Shown piece after piece: positions 8,795 through 16,001 of a stretch of DNA of 64,000 bases. This DNA is from Brevibacillus_D fluminis_A. Its GTDB lineage: Bacteria > Bacillota > Bacilli > Brevibacillales > Brevibacillaceae. The notes under the pieces were generated by a model that was not told the DNA's origin, did not search any database, and was given only the letters and a program-made list of their open reading frames with translations. The position numbers were made by a program, and so were the translations under genes. The stretch is from NCBI RefSeq assembly GCF_052072235.1, contig NZ_CM125436.1, positions 1,544,001-1,608,000 on the forward strand, given 5' to 3'. The number at the start of each line of letters is the position of its first letter. Within the stretch, counting starts at the first letter, position 1.

Positions 8795-9825
8795 GACAAT
8801 TCTCTCCTTTCCCGTCTGGCGAGATAGAGGAAGAACGGCACACCGATCAGCGCGATCAACGTTCCTACCGGCGTCTCATACGGCGGGTTGATCATGCGCG
8901 CCGCGATGTCGGCCAGCACCATGAGCAAGCTGCCCAAAACGGCCGAGCAAGGAATGATCCAGCGATAATCGACGCCCACCAAATAGCGTGCCACATGGGG
9001 AATGACCAGGCCGATGAAGCCGATGGCGCCCACAGCGGAAACCGATGCCCCTGCCAAAACGAGCACCAGCAGGATGATGACCAGCTTGATCAAGCCGGTG
9101 CGCTGTCCGAGCCCGGCAGCGACTTCCTCACCCAAGCTCAGCATCGTCACCGATCGTGAGACGGCAATGGAGCCGATCAGCCCGGCGATGATCCACGGCG
9201 TCATGATCTGCAACTGCTCCCATTTGGTCCCGGCTACACCTCCGGCATACCAGAAGGCAAGGTCTTGGGCAATGTGAAACGAGATCGCGATCCCTTCGCT
9301 AAGCGCCACCAGCAAGCTGCTTACCGCAGCGCCGGCCAACGCGAGGCGGACGGGAGAAAGCGTTCCTTTTGCCAAAGAGGTGATGCCATACACGAGTCCC
9401 GCCCCAATGCCGGCTCCGAGAAACGAGATGAGAATCAGCTCGTTGAACATGAGGTTGCGGAAAAAGGCGAAGCAGATCGCCAAGGCAAACGCGGCCCCCG
9501 CATTGATTCCGAGCAGTCCCGGATCGGCGAGCGGATTGCGCGTCATGCCTTGCATGAGCGAACCCGCGACAGCGAAGGCGGCACCGACGAGCATCCCGGC
9601 AAACGCCCGCGGCAGGCGCAATTCATAAATGATCTGATGCTGGGTGACATCAGGGGTAAAATGAAAAATCGCGTCCCAGACGGTGCCCAGGCTAATGTCG
9701 GCAGCCCCCAAAGAAATGGAAAGAGCCAGGCTGAAAGCAAGCGCGACGCATCCTCCGATTATGATGGACACAGCGGTAAAAGGACGGCTTTTCTGAACCA
9801 GCTGCGTATCAGTCTGCGTATTCAA
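8791..9825 (-). CDS. Ferric-siderophore ABC transporter permease (FecCD family)
   Basis: A second FecCD permease, first gene of the operon, with LADPGLLGINAGAAFAL and GFIGLVIPHVARYLVG. I place the start at the TTG at 9825, ten bases after GGAGG (9836-9840), giving 344 aa. An ATG at 9843 in the same frame lies upstream of that Shine-Dalgarno and is less likely; the frame upstream of it runs through the Fur-like site. No substrate-binding lipoprotein gene accompanies the operon, so the receptor must be encoded elsewhere. Expression is probably iron-repressed. Confidence 0.92.
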   Translation of the reverse strand: MNTQTDTQLVQKSRPFTAVSIIIGGCVALAFSLALSISLGAADISLGTVWDAIFHFTPDVTQHQIIYELRLPRAFAGMLVGAAFAVAGSLMQGMTRNPLADPGLLGINAGAAFALAICFAFFRNLMFNELILISFLGAGIGAGLVYGITSLAKGTLSPVRLALAGAAVSSLLVALSEGIAISFHIAQDLAFWYAGGVAGTKWEQLQIMTPWIIAGLIGSIAVSRSVTMLSLGEEVAAGLGQRTGLIKLVIILLVLVLAGASVSAVGAIGFIGLVIPHVARYLVGVDYRWIIPCSAVLGSLLMVLADIAARMINPPYETPVGTLIALIGVPFFLYLARRERRELS

Positions 9826-9857
9826 GATCGTCTGTCCTCCCATTTCGTTTTTTATAA

Positions 9858-9872
9858 TGATAAAGATTATCA
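9858..9872 (-). promoter_or_regulatory. Fur box upstream of the siderophore ABC operon
   Basis: On the minus strand the sequence reads TGATAATCTTTATCA, which differs from the bacillar 7-1-7 Fur consensus (TGATAATNATTATCA) at one defined base. It lies 33 bases before the preferred start codon of the first permease, where a bound repressor would block transcription. Confidence 0.8.
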
Positions 9873-9981
9873 TTCTCGAATAAAAAATACCACCCCTAAA
9901 ATGGATAAAATAGTTTGAACGGACAGGTTGCCTTTTACAGCGCAAACGAAATATTTCTTTTTCTTGAGAAATCAGATTCTA

Positions 9982-10010
9982 TTGAAAACTCAAACGAAGT
10001 TTTGTATAGT
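9982..10010 (+). promoter_or_regulatory. Sigma-A type promoter driving an orphan transcript
   Basis: TTGAAA (9982-9987), 17-base spacer, TATAGT (10005-10010). Transcription should begin near 10017. No convincing protein gene follows before the terminator at 10110-10177. Confidence 0.7.
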
Positions 10011-10016
10011 GAATAT

Positions 10017-10177
10017 GGGTCATGATTTTTGTAAACACGCACATCAGATGAAAATGGGAAGTCGGGGTTCCAGTGGCGGGCAGCTCATGCCAGTCCGCCG
10101 GAACTTACGGACCAGACCGAAACAATCACCCTCGAAACGGCGGGTGAATTTGTTTTTGTCTGGTCTTTTTCTTTTTC
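10017..10177 (+). ncRNA. Candidate structured small RNA or orphan leader
   Basis: Between the promoter at 9982 and the terminator ending at 10177 lies about 160 bases without a plausible reading frame. It can fold into a nested hairpin: GTTCC (10067-10071) with GGAAC (10100-10104), enclosing GGCGG (10075-10079) with CCGCC (10095-10099). I compared it by eye with T-box, SAM, TPP, FMN, ZTP, ydaO, 6S and SRP patterns and saw no match. It could be a trans-acting RNA, or a leader of the fixABCX operon about 410 bases downstream. It is a hypothesis from sequence only. Confidence 0.45.
10110..10177 (+). terminator. Long strong intrinsic terminator of the orphan transcript
   Basis: Nested stem: GACCAGAC (10110-10117) with GTCTGGTC (10158-10165), AAACAA with TTGTTT, and TCACCC with GGGTGA, followed by a 12-base T-rich tract. 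It is in the plus direction although no plus-strand protein gene lies upstream. Confidence 0.85.
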
Positions 10178-10242
10178 CTCCATTCCCACCTCTTGTTTTA
10201 CTTCCAAATCCCACTAAAGTATTTTTTTCACGCCAAAGCGAA

Positions 10243-10458
10243 GGGCATTGCGAAAAAAAGCGGAGCGTAGCCTTTAGGCAGCCCACCCAGGCGGAGCAGG
10301 CAAACGGAACGGCTTTCGCGCCCCACATCGTCTTTGTGACGCTTCCGCCGCGCAGCGAGTGGCATTGGGGCGCGGTTCCGTTTGCCTGCGGAGCCGGACA
10401 CCCCTTGCTTCCCTGCGGGCAGCCTAACAGCGAAGCACCGCTTTTTTTCGCTATGCCC
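10243..10458. repeat. 216-bp imperfect palindromic element
   Basis: The outer arms 10243-10263 and 10438-10458 are complementary at 20 of 21 positions and contain an A7/T7 tract. The inner arms 10296-10310 and 10375-10389 are a perfect 15-bp match, and 10317-10325 with 10366-10374 a perfect 9-bp match, enclosing a 40-base apex. The left side carries a 6-base bulge (10311-10316). Between the arms a GGAG/CTCC block is reversed and TAGGCAGCCC faces GGGCAGCCTA imperfectly. Reading frames run through it on both strands but look like a by-product of the palindrome. It may be a dispersed palindromic repeat, a MITE-like element or a structured RNA. Confidence 0.7.
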
Positions 10459-10591
10459 CTCGTCTCCACCAAAGCCAACCACAGCCCCCAAAAGGAAGCA
10501 AAACAGTCATAACCCCCCCTTCCCCCCCATACAGTAGAAAATAAAAAGAGACAACCTTGCCTGAACCAGTGGCGAAAGGAGCGATGCACAT

Positions 10592-11422
10592 ATGCTTCAT
10601 ATCGTTGCCTGTATCAAACAGGTGCCGGATACCAAAATCATCAAAATGAACCCCAAAACCAACACGATGGACCGTTCGAGCGCGCCCGCCATCTTGAATC
10701 CGTATGATGCCCATGCCGTAGAGGAGGCGGTCCGGCTTAAAGCCCGCTATGGCGGCACCGTTTCCGTCGTGACGATGGGACCGCCGCCAGCGGTCAAGGC
10801 GATCAAAAAATGCATCGAGATTGGCGCCGACGAAGGCTATTTGGTCACCGACCGGGCATTTGCCGGAGCGGACACGCTGGCGACCAGCTACACCGTGACA
10901 AAGGCGCTGGAAAAGATCAGCAAAATCAAACCGATCGACCTGATCCTTTGCGGCAAAATGACGATCGACGGCGACACCGGCCAAGTGGGGCCCGGGATTG
11001 CCCGCCGTTTGGACATCCCTCCGTTGACCAACGTGAAAAAGGTGGAGTCCGTCAACAAGGAAGAAGGGTACTGTGTCATTCACCGCAAGCTCGAGGACGG
11101 CTATGAGGTGATCCGGTCCACGCTGCCGTGCCTGTTTTCCGTGGAAAAAGACATCAACGACATCCCGTACTCGACCATGCCGAATATGCTGCGGGCCGCG
11201 CGCTACAAGCCGGTAGTCTGGTCGGTCAACGACCTCGAGGATGTGGATCGGACGCTGTTTGGACTGAAAGGTTCCCCGACGATCGTCGCCAAAGTATGGC
11301 CGCCGGAAAAACCGAAGGGCGGGGAGATGCTGGCAGGCGGAGCGAAGGAACAAGTCGCGCGATTGCTGGAAATTTTGTGGGAGAAAAAAGAGCTGTTCGG
11401 GATGAAGGAGGGGGCGCGATGA
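10592..11422 (+). CDS. fixA: Electron transfer flavoprotein beta subunit, FixA type
   Basis: A 276-aa EtfB/FixA-family protein starting MLHIVACIKQVPDT, the hallmark N-terminus of the family, with LNPYDAHAVEEA near residue 36. It forms a heterodimer with FixB; in the FixABCX complex the pair bifurcates electrons from NADH to quinone (through FixC) and to ferredoxin or flavodoxin (through FixX). The ATG follows GAAAGGAG (10574-10581) by ten bases. fixB overlaps its stop by four bases. No nif genes are visible, so the role here is probably in aerobic catabolism or supply of low-potential electrons rather than nitrogen fixation. Confidence 0.92.
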   Translation: MLHIVACIKQVPDTKIIKMNPKTNTMDRSSAPAILNPYDAHAVEEAVRLKARYGGTVSVVTMGPPPAVKAIKKCIEIGADEGYLVTDRAFAGADTLATSYTVTKALEKISKIKPIDLILCGKMTIDGDTGQVGPGIARRLDIPPLTNVKKVESVNKEEGYCVIHRKLEDGYEVIRSTLPCLFSVEKDINDIPYSTMPNMLRAARYKPVVWSVNDLEDVDRTLFGLKGSPTIVAKVWPPEKPKGGEMLAGGAKEQVARLLEILWEKKELFGMKEGAR

Positions 11423-12450
11423 GCCTTCAAGCGTACAAGGGCGTCTGGGTGTTTATCGAGCAGCGCGATGGCGTGATCGCGCCTGTTTCGCTGGAGCTGT
11501 TGGGGGCGGGCCGCAAGCTGGCTGACAAGAGGAATGTCCCGTTGGCAGGCATTTTGATCGGGGATGAGGTTGGCAAGCTGGCACCTGTCGTCATTGAGTA
11601 TGGCGCCGATATCGTCTATTTGTACGATGACCCGATCTATCACGACTATCGCACCGAGTCATACATGAAAGCCGTCATCGATTGCGTGGAGAAGCACAAA
11701 CCGGAAATTTTCCTCTATGGGGCAACATCAACGGGCAAAGACTTGGCGAGCGCCGTAGCGACCGACCTGGCGACAGGGTTGACCGCAGATACGACCATGC
11801 TGGACGTGGATGTGGAGACCGGCCTTTTGGAGGCGAGCCGTCCCGCATTCGGGGGCAACATCATGGCAACGATCTTGTGCAAAAAGCATCGCCCGCAAAT
11901 GGCGACCGTGCGGCCAAAAGTGATGAAAGCGCTCGCGCCCGACAAAAAGCGGACGGGCGACATCATCGCCGAATCGCTGTATATTCGCGAGGAAGATTTG
12001 CGCACAAAGGTGCTCAAAATCGTCAGGGAAGCATCGGATAAGGTGCGGCTCGACGAGGCCGATATCATCGTGGCAGGCGGCAAAGGGCTGGGCGGCAAAG
12101 AAGGCTTCGAGATGATCGACCAGTTCGCCAAGCTGATCGGCGCGTCAGTTGGAGCCAGCCGCGATGCGGTGGAGGCGGGCTGGATCGAGCACCATCATCA
12201 GGTCGGTCAGACAGGCGTGACGGTCACGCCCAAAATTTATTTTGCCATCGGCATTTCCGGGGCGATCCAGCATATCGTCGGCATGCAGAACTCAGGCTTG
12301 ATCATCGCCATCAACAAAGATCCCAATGCGGCCATTTTCCAATCGTGCCATTACGGCATCGTCGGCGATGCATTCGAAATCGTTCCGCTTTTGACCCAAT
12401 GCTTTGCCCAAGTCTTGCAGAAAGAGGTGCAGTATGGCGGAAAAATTTGA
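11419..12450 (+). CDS. fixB: Electron transfer flavoprotein alpha subunit, FixB type
   Basis: 343 aa. The N-terminal domain pairs with FixA; the C-terminal FAD-binding domain has the family signature GGKGLGGKEGFEMI near residue 215, then VGASRDAVEAGWI, and the flavin-binding block YFAIGISGAIQH. The start is the ATG overlapping the fixA stop as ATGA, with GGAGGGGG directly upstream. The open frame extends far 5' inside fixA, but that part does not resemble EtfA. It overlaps fixC by 17 bases, so the operon is tightly coupled. Confidence 0.93.
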   Translation: MSLQAYKGVWVFIEQRDGVIAPVSLELLGAGRKLADKRNVPLAGILIGDEVGKLAPVVIEYGADIVYLYDDPIYHDYRTESYMKAVIDCVEKHKPEIFLYGATSTGKDLASAVATDLATGLTADTTMLDVDVETGLLEASRPAFGGNIMATILCKKHRPQMATVRPKVMKALAPDKKRTGDIIAESLYIREEDLRTKVLKIVREASDKVRLDEADIIVAGGKGLGGKEGFEMIDQFAKLIGASVGASRDAVEAGWIEHHHQVGQTGVTVTPKIYFAIGISGAIQHIVGMQNSGLIIAINKDPNAAIFQSCHYGIVGDAFEIVPLLTQCFAQVLQKEVQYGGKI

Positions 12451-13729
12451 TGCGATTGTCGTCGGAGCAGGCCCAGCGGGAACAGCCTGCGCCTATACGC
12501 TGGCGAAGGGCGGGGCCAGTGTGCTTCTGCTGGAGCGCGGCGAGTACCCCGGCTCCAAAAACGTGATGGGCGGCGTGCTGTACCGCAAGACGCTGGAGGA
12601 CATCATCCCCGGCTTTTATAAGGAAGCGCCGGTCGAACGGCCGATCGTCGAGCAGCGCTTTGTCATGCTGGATAAGGAATCGGCGGTCACCTTTGGCTAC
12701 AAAGGGCTGGAATGGGGGCGTGAGCCTTACAACAACTTCACGGTGCTCCGCGCCAAATTCGACCAATGGTTCGCGGACAAAGCGGTGGAGCAAGGCGCGC
12801 TGTTGGTGAACGAAACCGTCGTCCTCGAGTGCATCGTCGAGGATGGCAAGGTGGTCGGCGTGCGAACGGACCGGCCGGATGGCGAGCTGTACGCCGACGT
12901 AGTCGTGCTGGCAGATGGCGTGAACTCGCTCTTGGCCAAATCGCTCGGCTTTCACAAGGAGTTCCGTCCCGATGAAGTCGCCCTGGCCGTCATGGAAGTG
13001 CTCAAGCTGGACAAAAAAATCATCGAGGACCGCTTCAATCTCGAAGAAAACCAAGGCTGCACGCTGGAGATTTTCGGCGACTCGACCAAAGGCATTCTCG
13101 GCACCGCATGGCTCTACACCAACAAGGACAGCCTCAACATCGGCGTAGGCGCGATGCTGTCCGGTCTGATCAAGCACAAGATCAAGCCGTATGAGCTGCT
13201 TGAATATGTGAAAAAGCATCCCATGATCAAAAACTACATCCAGGGAAGCGAGCAGCAGGAATATTTGGCCCACCTGATTCCCGAGGGCGGCCTCAAGTCG
13301 ATGCCAAAAGTTGTCGGCAATGGCGTTTTGGTCGTCGGCGATGCCGCGCAGATGGTCAATGCCATCCACCGGGAAGGCTCGAATATGGCGATGGCTTCCG
13401 GCGTGCTCGCCGCTGAAACCATTTTGGAAGCGAAAGCAGCGAGCAATTTCTCCGAGGAAATGCTGGACCGTTACCGTGAGCGCATGCTGGAGAGCTTTGT
13501 CGGCCAGGATTTGAAAAAGTACAAGGAAGCGACACACCATTTCGAAAAATATCCGCATTATTTCGAGAAATACATCCCGATGATGAACAAGGCCGCAAGC
13601 CAGATGTTTACCGTAGACGGCAGCTCCAAATGGGAGAAGCAGCGCAAAATTTGGCGTGATATCGGCACCACCGGCGAAAAATTCAAAATCGCGCGCGACT
13701 TGTTCAAAGCATGGAGGGTGATGAAGTGA
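12434..13729 (+). CDS. fixC: FAD-dependent ETF:quinone oxidoreductase family protein FixC
   Basis: A 431-aa flavoprotein of the FixC/geranylgeranyl-reductase-like family. The FAD Rossmann motif is VVGAGPAGTACAY at residues 8-20, followed by GEYPGSKNVMGG, and the second FAD block is VVGDAAQMVNAIHREGSNMA near residue 310. It accepts electrons from FixAB and passes them to the quinone pool at the membrane. The start at 12434 lies inside the fixB 3' end and follows an AAAGAGGTG site. It overlaps fixX by one base (ATGA). Confidence 0.93.
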   Translation: MAEKFDAIVVGAGPAGTACAYTLAKGGASVLLLERGEYPGSKNVMGGVLYRKTLEDIIPGFYKEAPVERPIVEQRFVMLDKESAVTFGYKGLEWGREPYNNFTVLRAKFDQWFADKAVEQGALLVNETVVLECIVEDGKVVGVRTDRPDGELYADVVVLADGVNSLLAKSLGFHKEFRPDEVALAVMEVLKLDKKIIEDRFNLEENQGCTLEIFGDSTKGILGTAWLYTNKDSLNIGVGAMLSGLIKHKIKPYELLEYVKKHPMIKNYIQGSEQQEYLAHLIPEGGLKSMPKVVGNGVLVVGDAAQMVNAIHREGSNMAMASGVLAAETILEAKAASNFSEEMLDRYRERMLESFVGQDLKKYKEATHHFEKYPHYFEKYIPMMNKAASQMFTVDGSSKWEKQRKIWRDIGTTGEKFKIARDLFKAWRVMK

Positions 13730-14025
13730 TGAGCGAGCAAGGAAAAGGCGAGTCCATTGAGGAAAAGCAATACCTGATCCGCTTCAAGGCCGACACCAAG
13801 TCGCATTTGCATGTGCTGGACGCAGACATCTGCATGGACAAGTGCCCGGACAAAATTTGCACGATCTTTTGTCCGGCGGAGGTATACAAATGGGAGGAAG
13901 TCCGGATGCATGTCGGCTACGAGGGCTGTCACGAGTGCGGCAGCTGCCGAATCGGCTGCCCGCACCAAAACATCAAGTGGGAGTACCCTAAGGGTGGTCA
14001 CGGGATCATCTTTAGGCTGGGGTAA
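13729..14025 (+). CDS. fixX: Ferredoxin-like protein FixX
   Basis: A 98-aa iron-sulfur protein. Four cysteines occur in DICMDKCPDKICTIFCP (residues about 33-49), and a full 4Fe-4S pattern C-x2-C-x2-C-x3-C-P occurs in GCHECGSCRIGCPH (about 67-80). It is the partner of FixC and completes the FixABCX complex. The start is the ATG at 13729, ten bases after GGAGGG; an earlier ATG at 13711 sits upstream of that ribosome binding site. Confidence 0.93.
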   Translation: MSEQGKGESIEEKQYLIRFKADTKSHLHVLDADICMDKCPDKICTIFCPAEVYKWEEVRMHVGYEGCHECGSCRIGCPHQNIKWEYPKGGHGIIFRLG

Positions 14026-14029
14026 TGGT

Positions 14030-14188
14030 ATGTTCAACGCGGGCGATCATGTCGTGTTCGTGTTGGACGGGGCTGTGGGCGTCGTCTTGCATGTAGATGG
14101 CGGCCGGGTCCAGGTGCTGTGGGAGGATCATTTTGTCAGCTGGGAGAAGGCGGAGCTGCTCAGGTTGTTTGAAGGGCAGCAGGCGTGA
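14030..14188 (+). CDS. Small conserved-looking protein downstream of fixX (unknown)
   Basis: A 52-aa reading frame starting four bases after the fixX stop codon and ending just before the operon terminator. The sequence begins MFNAGDHVVFVLDGAVGVV and looks like a small beta-barrel (SH3- or Tudor-like alternation of hydrophobic strands ending in VSWEKAELLRLF). I do not recognise the family. There is no strong Shine-Dalgarno other than GGGGTAATGG, so it would depend on coupling to fixX. Its position inside the operon and before the terminator supports it being real. Confidence 0.55.
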   Translation: MFNAGDHVVFVLDGAVGVVLHVDGGRVQVLWEDHFVSWEKAELLRLFEGQQA

Positions 14189-14191
14189 GCG

Positions 14192-14240
14192 AGCCCTCTT
14201 GATGAGCGTCGACTGATGACGTTTGTCAAGAGGGCTTTTG
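14192..14240 (+). terminator. Intrinsic terminator of the fixABCX operon
   Basis: Perfect 11-bp stem AGCCCTCTTGA (14192-14202) and TCAAGAGGGCT (14226-14236) with an inner CGTC/GACG pair and TTT tail. Confidence 0.85.
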
Positions 14241-15955
14241 TGTGCGAAAAAGTATATTTTTTCATATTATACAATTTGTGGGTAACGAGTTCAAGCGGCG
14301 TGAACGACACGACATTGGCTTTTACCGATGGGAACCTGACGAATCAGATCGCTTACAACGATGACGCGAACGGAACTTACTTTTCGGAAGTGGCGCCGAC
14401 GTTGACGGGCGGCGTTACTTATTACGTCAAAGTCGCGCCTCGCAACTATAACCATAAAGTCATCGCACGGCTCACAGCGGCGGTCTACACGCCACCATTG
14501 CCCGTACTTTCGCTCAATTCCCCAGTCGATGTCGATGCACCGGCCGGCACGAGCAAAGTTTTTACCTTTAAACCGGCCAGCTCAGGGACGTACAGCATCT
14601 TTACCGGCTATTACGGCGGGACAAGCAGCGGCGGGACAAACGACACACAGCTGTATGTCTACACGGATGCGGCTTTGACCAATCAGATCGCGTACAACGA
14701 CGATACGAGCGGAACGACTTTTTCCCAAGTCGATCCGACGCTGACCGGCGGAGTGACGTACTATGTCAAAATCGTCGGCTACAACAACGGAAGCGTTCAT
14801 GCGAGACTGACGGCGACGGTGTACAATCCGATCTCCCTCCAGCTGGGAAGCGGCGTTATCACCGAAGCGGCCGCGAATGACGGCAGCTTTATCGCCACGC
14901 AAAAAGTGACGGTGATAAACGGGACATTCGCCAGCGACATGTCGAGCGGTGTTACCGTCAATCGCCTGCCGGCAGGCTTGGGGATCACGGTGACGCGCAA
15001 CAGCAACACCCAGATTACGATTGCCTTTACCGGCAAAGCGACCAACCATGCCAACGCGAACGATGTGACGAACGCCTCCGTCACGATTGCACAGGCCAAA
15101 ATAACCGGGGCCAATTTTGCCATCACATCGGGCAACTTTACATTTGATTTCCTCGATCCGGAGCCGACGCTCTCGCTGGGCAGCTCTGTGATTCAAGAAG
15201 CGCCGGCCAATGACGGCAGCATTACGGACACGCTCAGCGTTTTCGTCACGAACGGCACATTTGCCGCCGATCTGTCCGGTGGCGTGATCGTCAACAATCT
15301 GCCGGCAGGCCTGGGGATCACGGTGACGCGCAACAGCAATACGCAGTTGACCATCGCCTTTACCGGCAAAGCTGCCAACTATGGCAACGCCAACGATGTG
15401 GCGAATGCAACCGTCACCATCCTGCAATCCAAAATTACCGGGGCTATCGCGAATATGACGACAGGGACGTTCCTGTTTGATTTCCGCGATTCCGACCCAG
15501 CGTTAACGCTGGGCAGCCTGATCATCAAAGAAGCTGCGGCCAATGACGGCAGCTTTGCGGAGAAACAGGTGATCACGTTGACGAACGGCACGTTTGCCGC
15601 CGATCTCTCCGGCGGTGTGGTGGTCAACAATCTGCCGGCCGGTTTGGGAATTGTCGTGACCCGGGATAGCGGGACGCAAATGACCATCGCTTTTACCGGA
15701 AAAGCAACCAGCCACAGCAATGCAAACGATGTGAACAACGCCTCTGTGACCGTATTGAAGGCCAAAATATCCGGGGCCACCAAAGATGTGACCAGCGGGC
15801 TGTTCACCTTCGACTTCGCAGACGCCGCCGTTCCGGGAACGTACGAATATGTCTATGATACGCGCAATCGACTGCAGTACGTAAAAGTGGATGGCGTCAT
15901 CAAATTCGAGTGCAAATACGATGACAACGGAAATTTGATCGAGATCAAGAAGTAG
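14216..15955 (+). pseudogene. 5'-truncated tandem-repeat surface protein with RHS-like end
   Basis: The frame starts inside the fix terminator, and its first 22 residues come from non-homologous DNA. Recognisable sequence begins abruptly at codon 23 (14282), in the middle of a repeat: TSSSGVNDTTLAFTDGNLTN corresponds to the internal copy TSSGGTNDTQLYVYTDAALT. So the signal peptide and N-terminus are missing. Two pre-peptidase C-terminal-like repeats come first, then three copies of a domain of about 110 aa (LPAGLGITVTRNSNTQ), then an RHS-type YD segment ending YDDNGNLIEIKK. The body is intact without stops, so a TTG/GTG start could still give a cytoplasmic product. It lies 46 bases before the large RHS gene. 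Confidence 0.65.
14840..15825 (+). repeat. Three tandem copies of a ~330-bp domain repeat
   Basis: Three adjacent units starting near 14840, 15168 and 15501, each encoding a domain of about 110 aa. Each has the blocks EAxANDGS, NGTFAxD, LPAGLGIxVTR, IAFTGKA and NANDV, and nucleotide identity is high in the blocks. I cannot name the domain; it looks like a beta-sandwich adhesion or S-layer associated module. Confidence 0.85.
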
Positions 15956-16001
15956 GTTTTGCAAGCAGCAATCGGCGAGAACCGTTTTTGGGGGAAATAG
16001 G

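Noticed and set aside
10017..10177. Known riboswitch classes for the orphan transcript (ZTP, T-box, SAM, TPP, FMN, ydaO)
   Set aside because: A GGGTCATGA start hinted at ZTP and GGAAC at T-box, but the other conserved blocks of each class are missing.
9928..10589. Two long overlapping reading frames (194 aa plus, 181 aa minus) through the palindrome
   Set aside because: They cross a promoter, a terminator and the palindrome, mirror each other in composition and have no ribosome binding sites. Most likely by-products of the inverted repeat.
11128..11418. A longer FixB beginning inside fixA
   Set aside because: The EtfA family resemblance begins only at the ATG overlapping the fixA stop, which also has a ribosome binding site.
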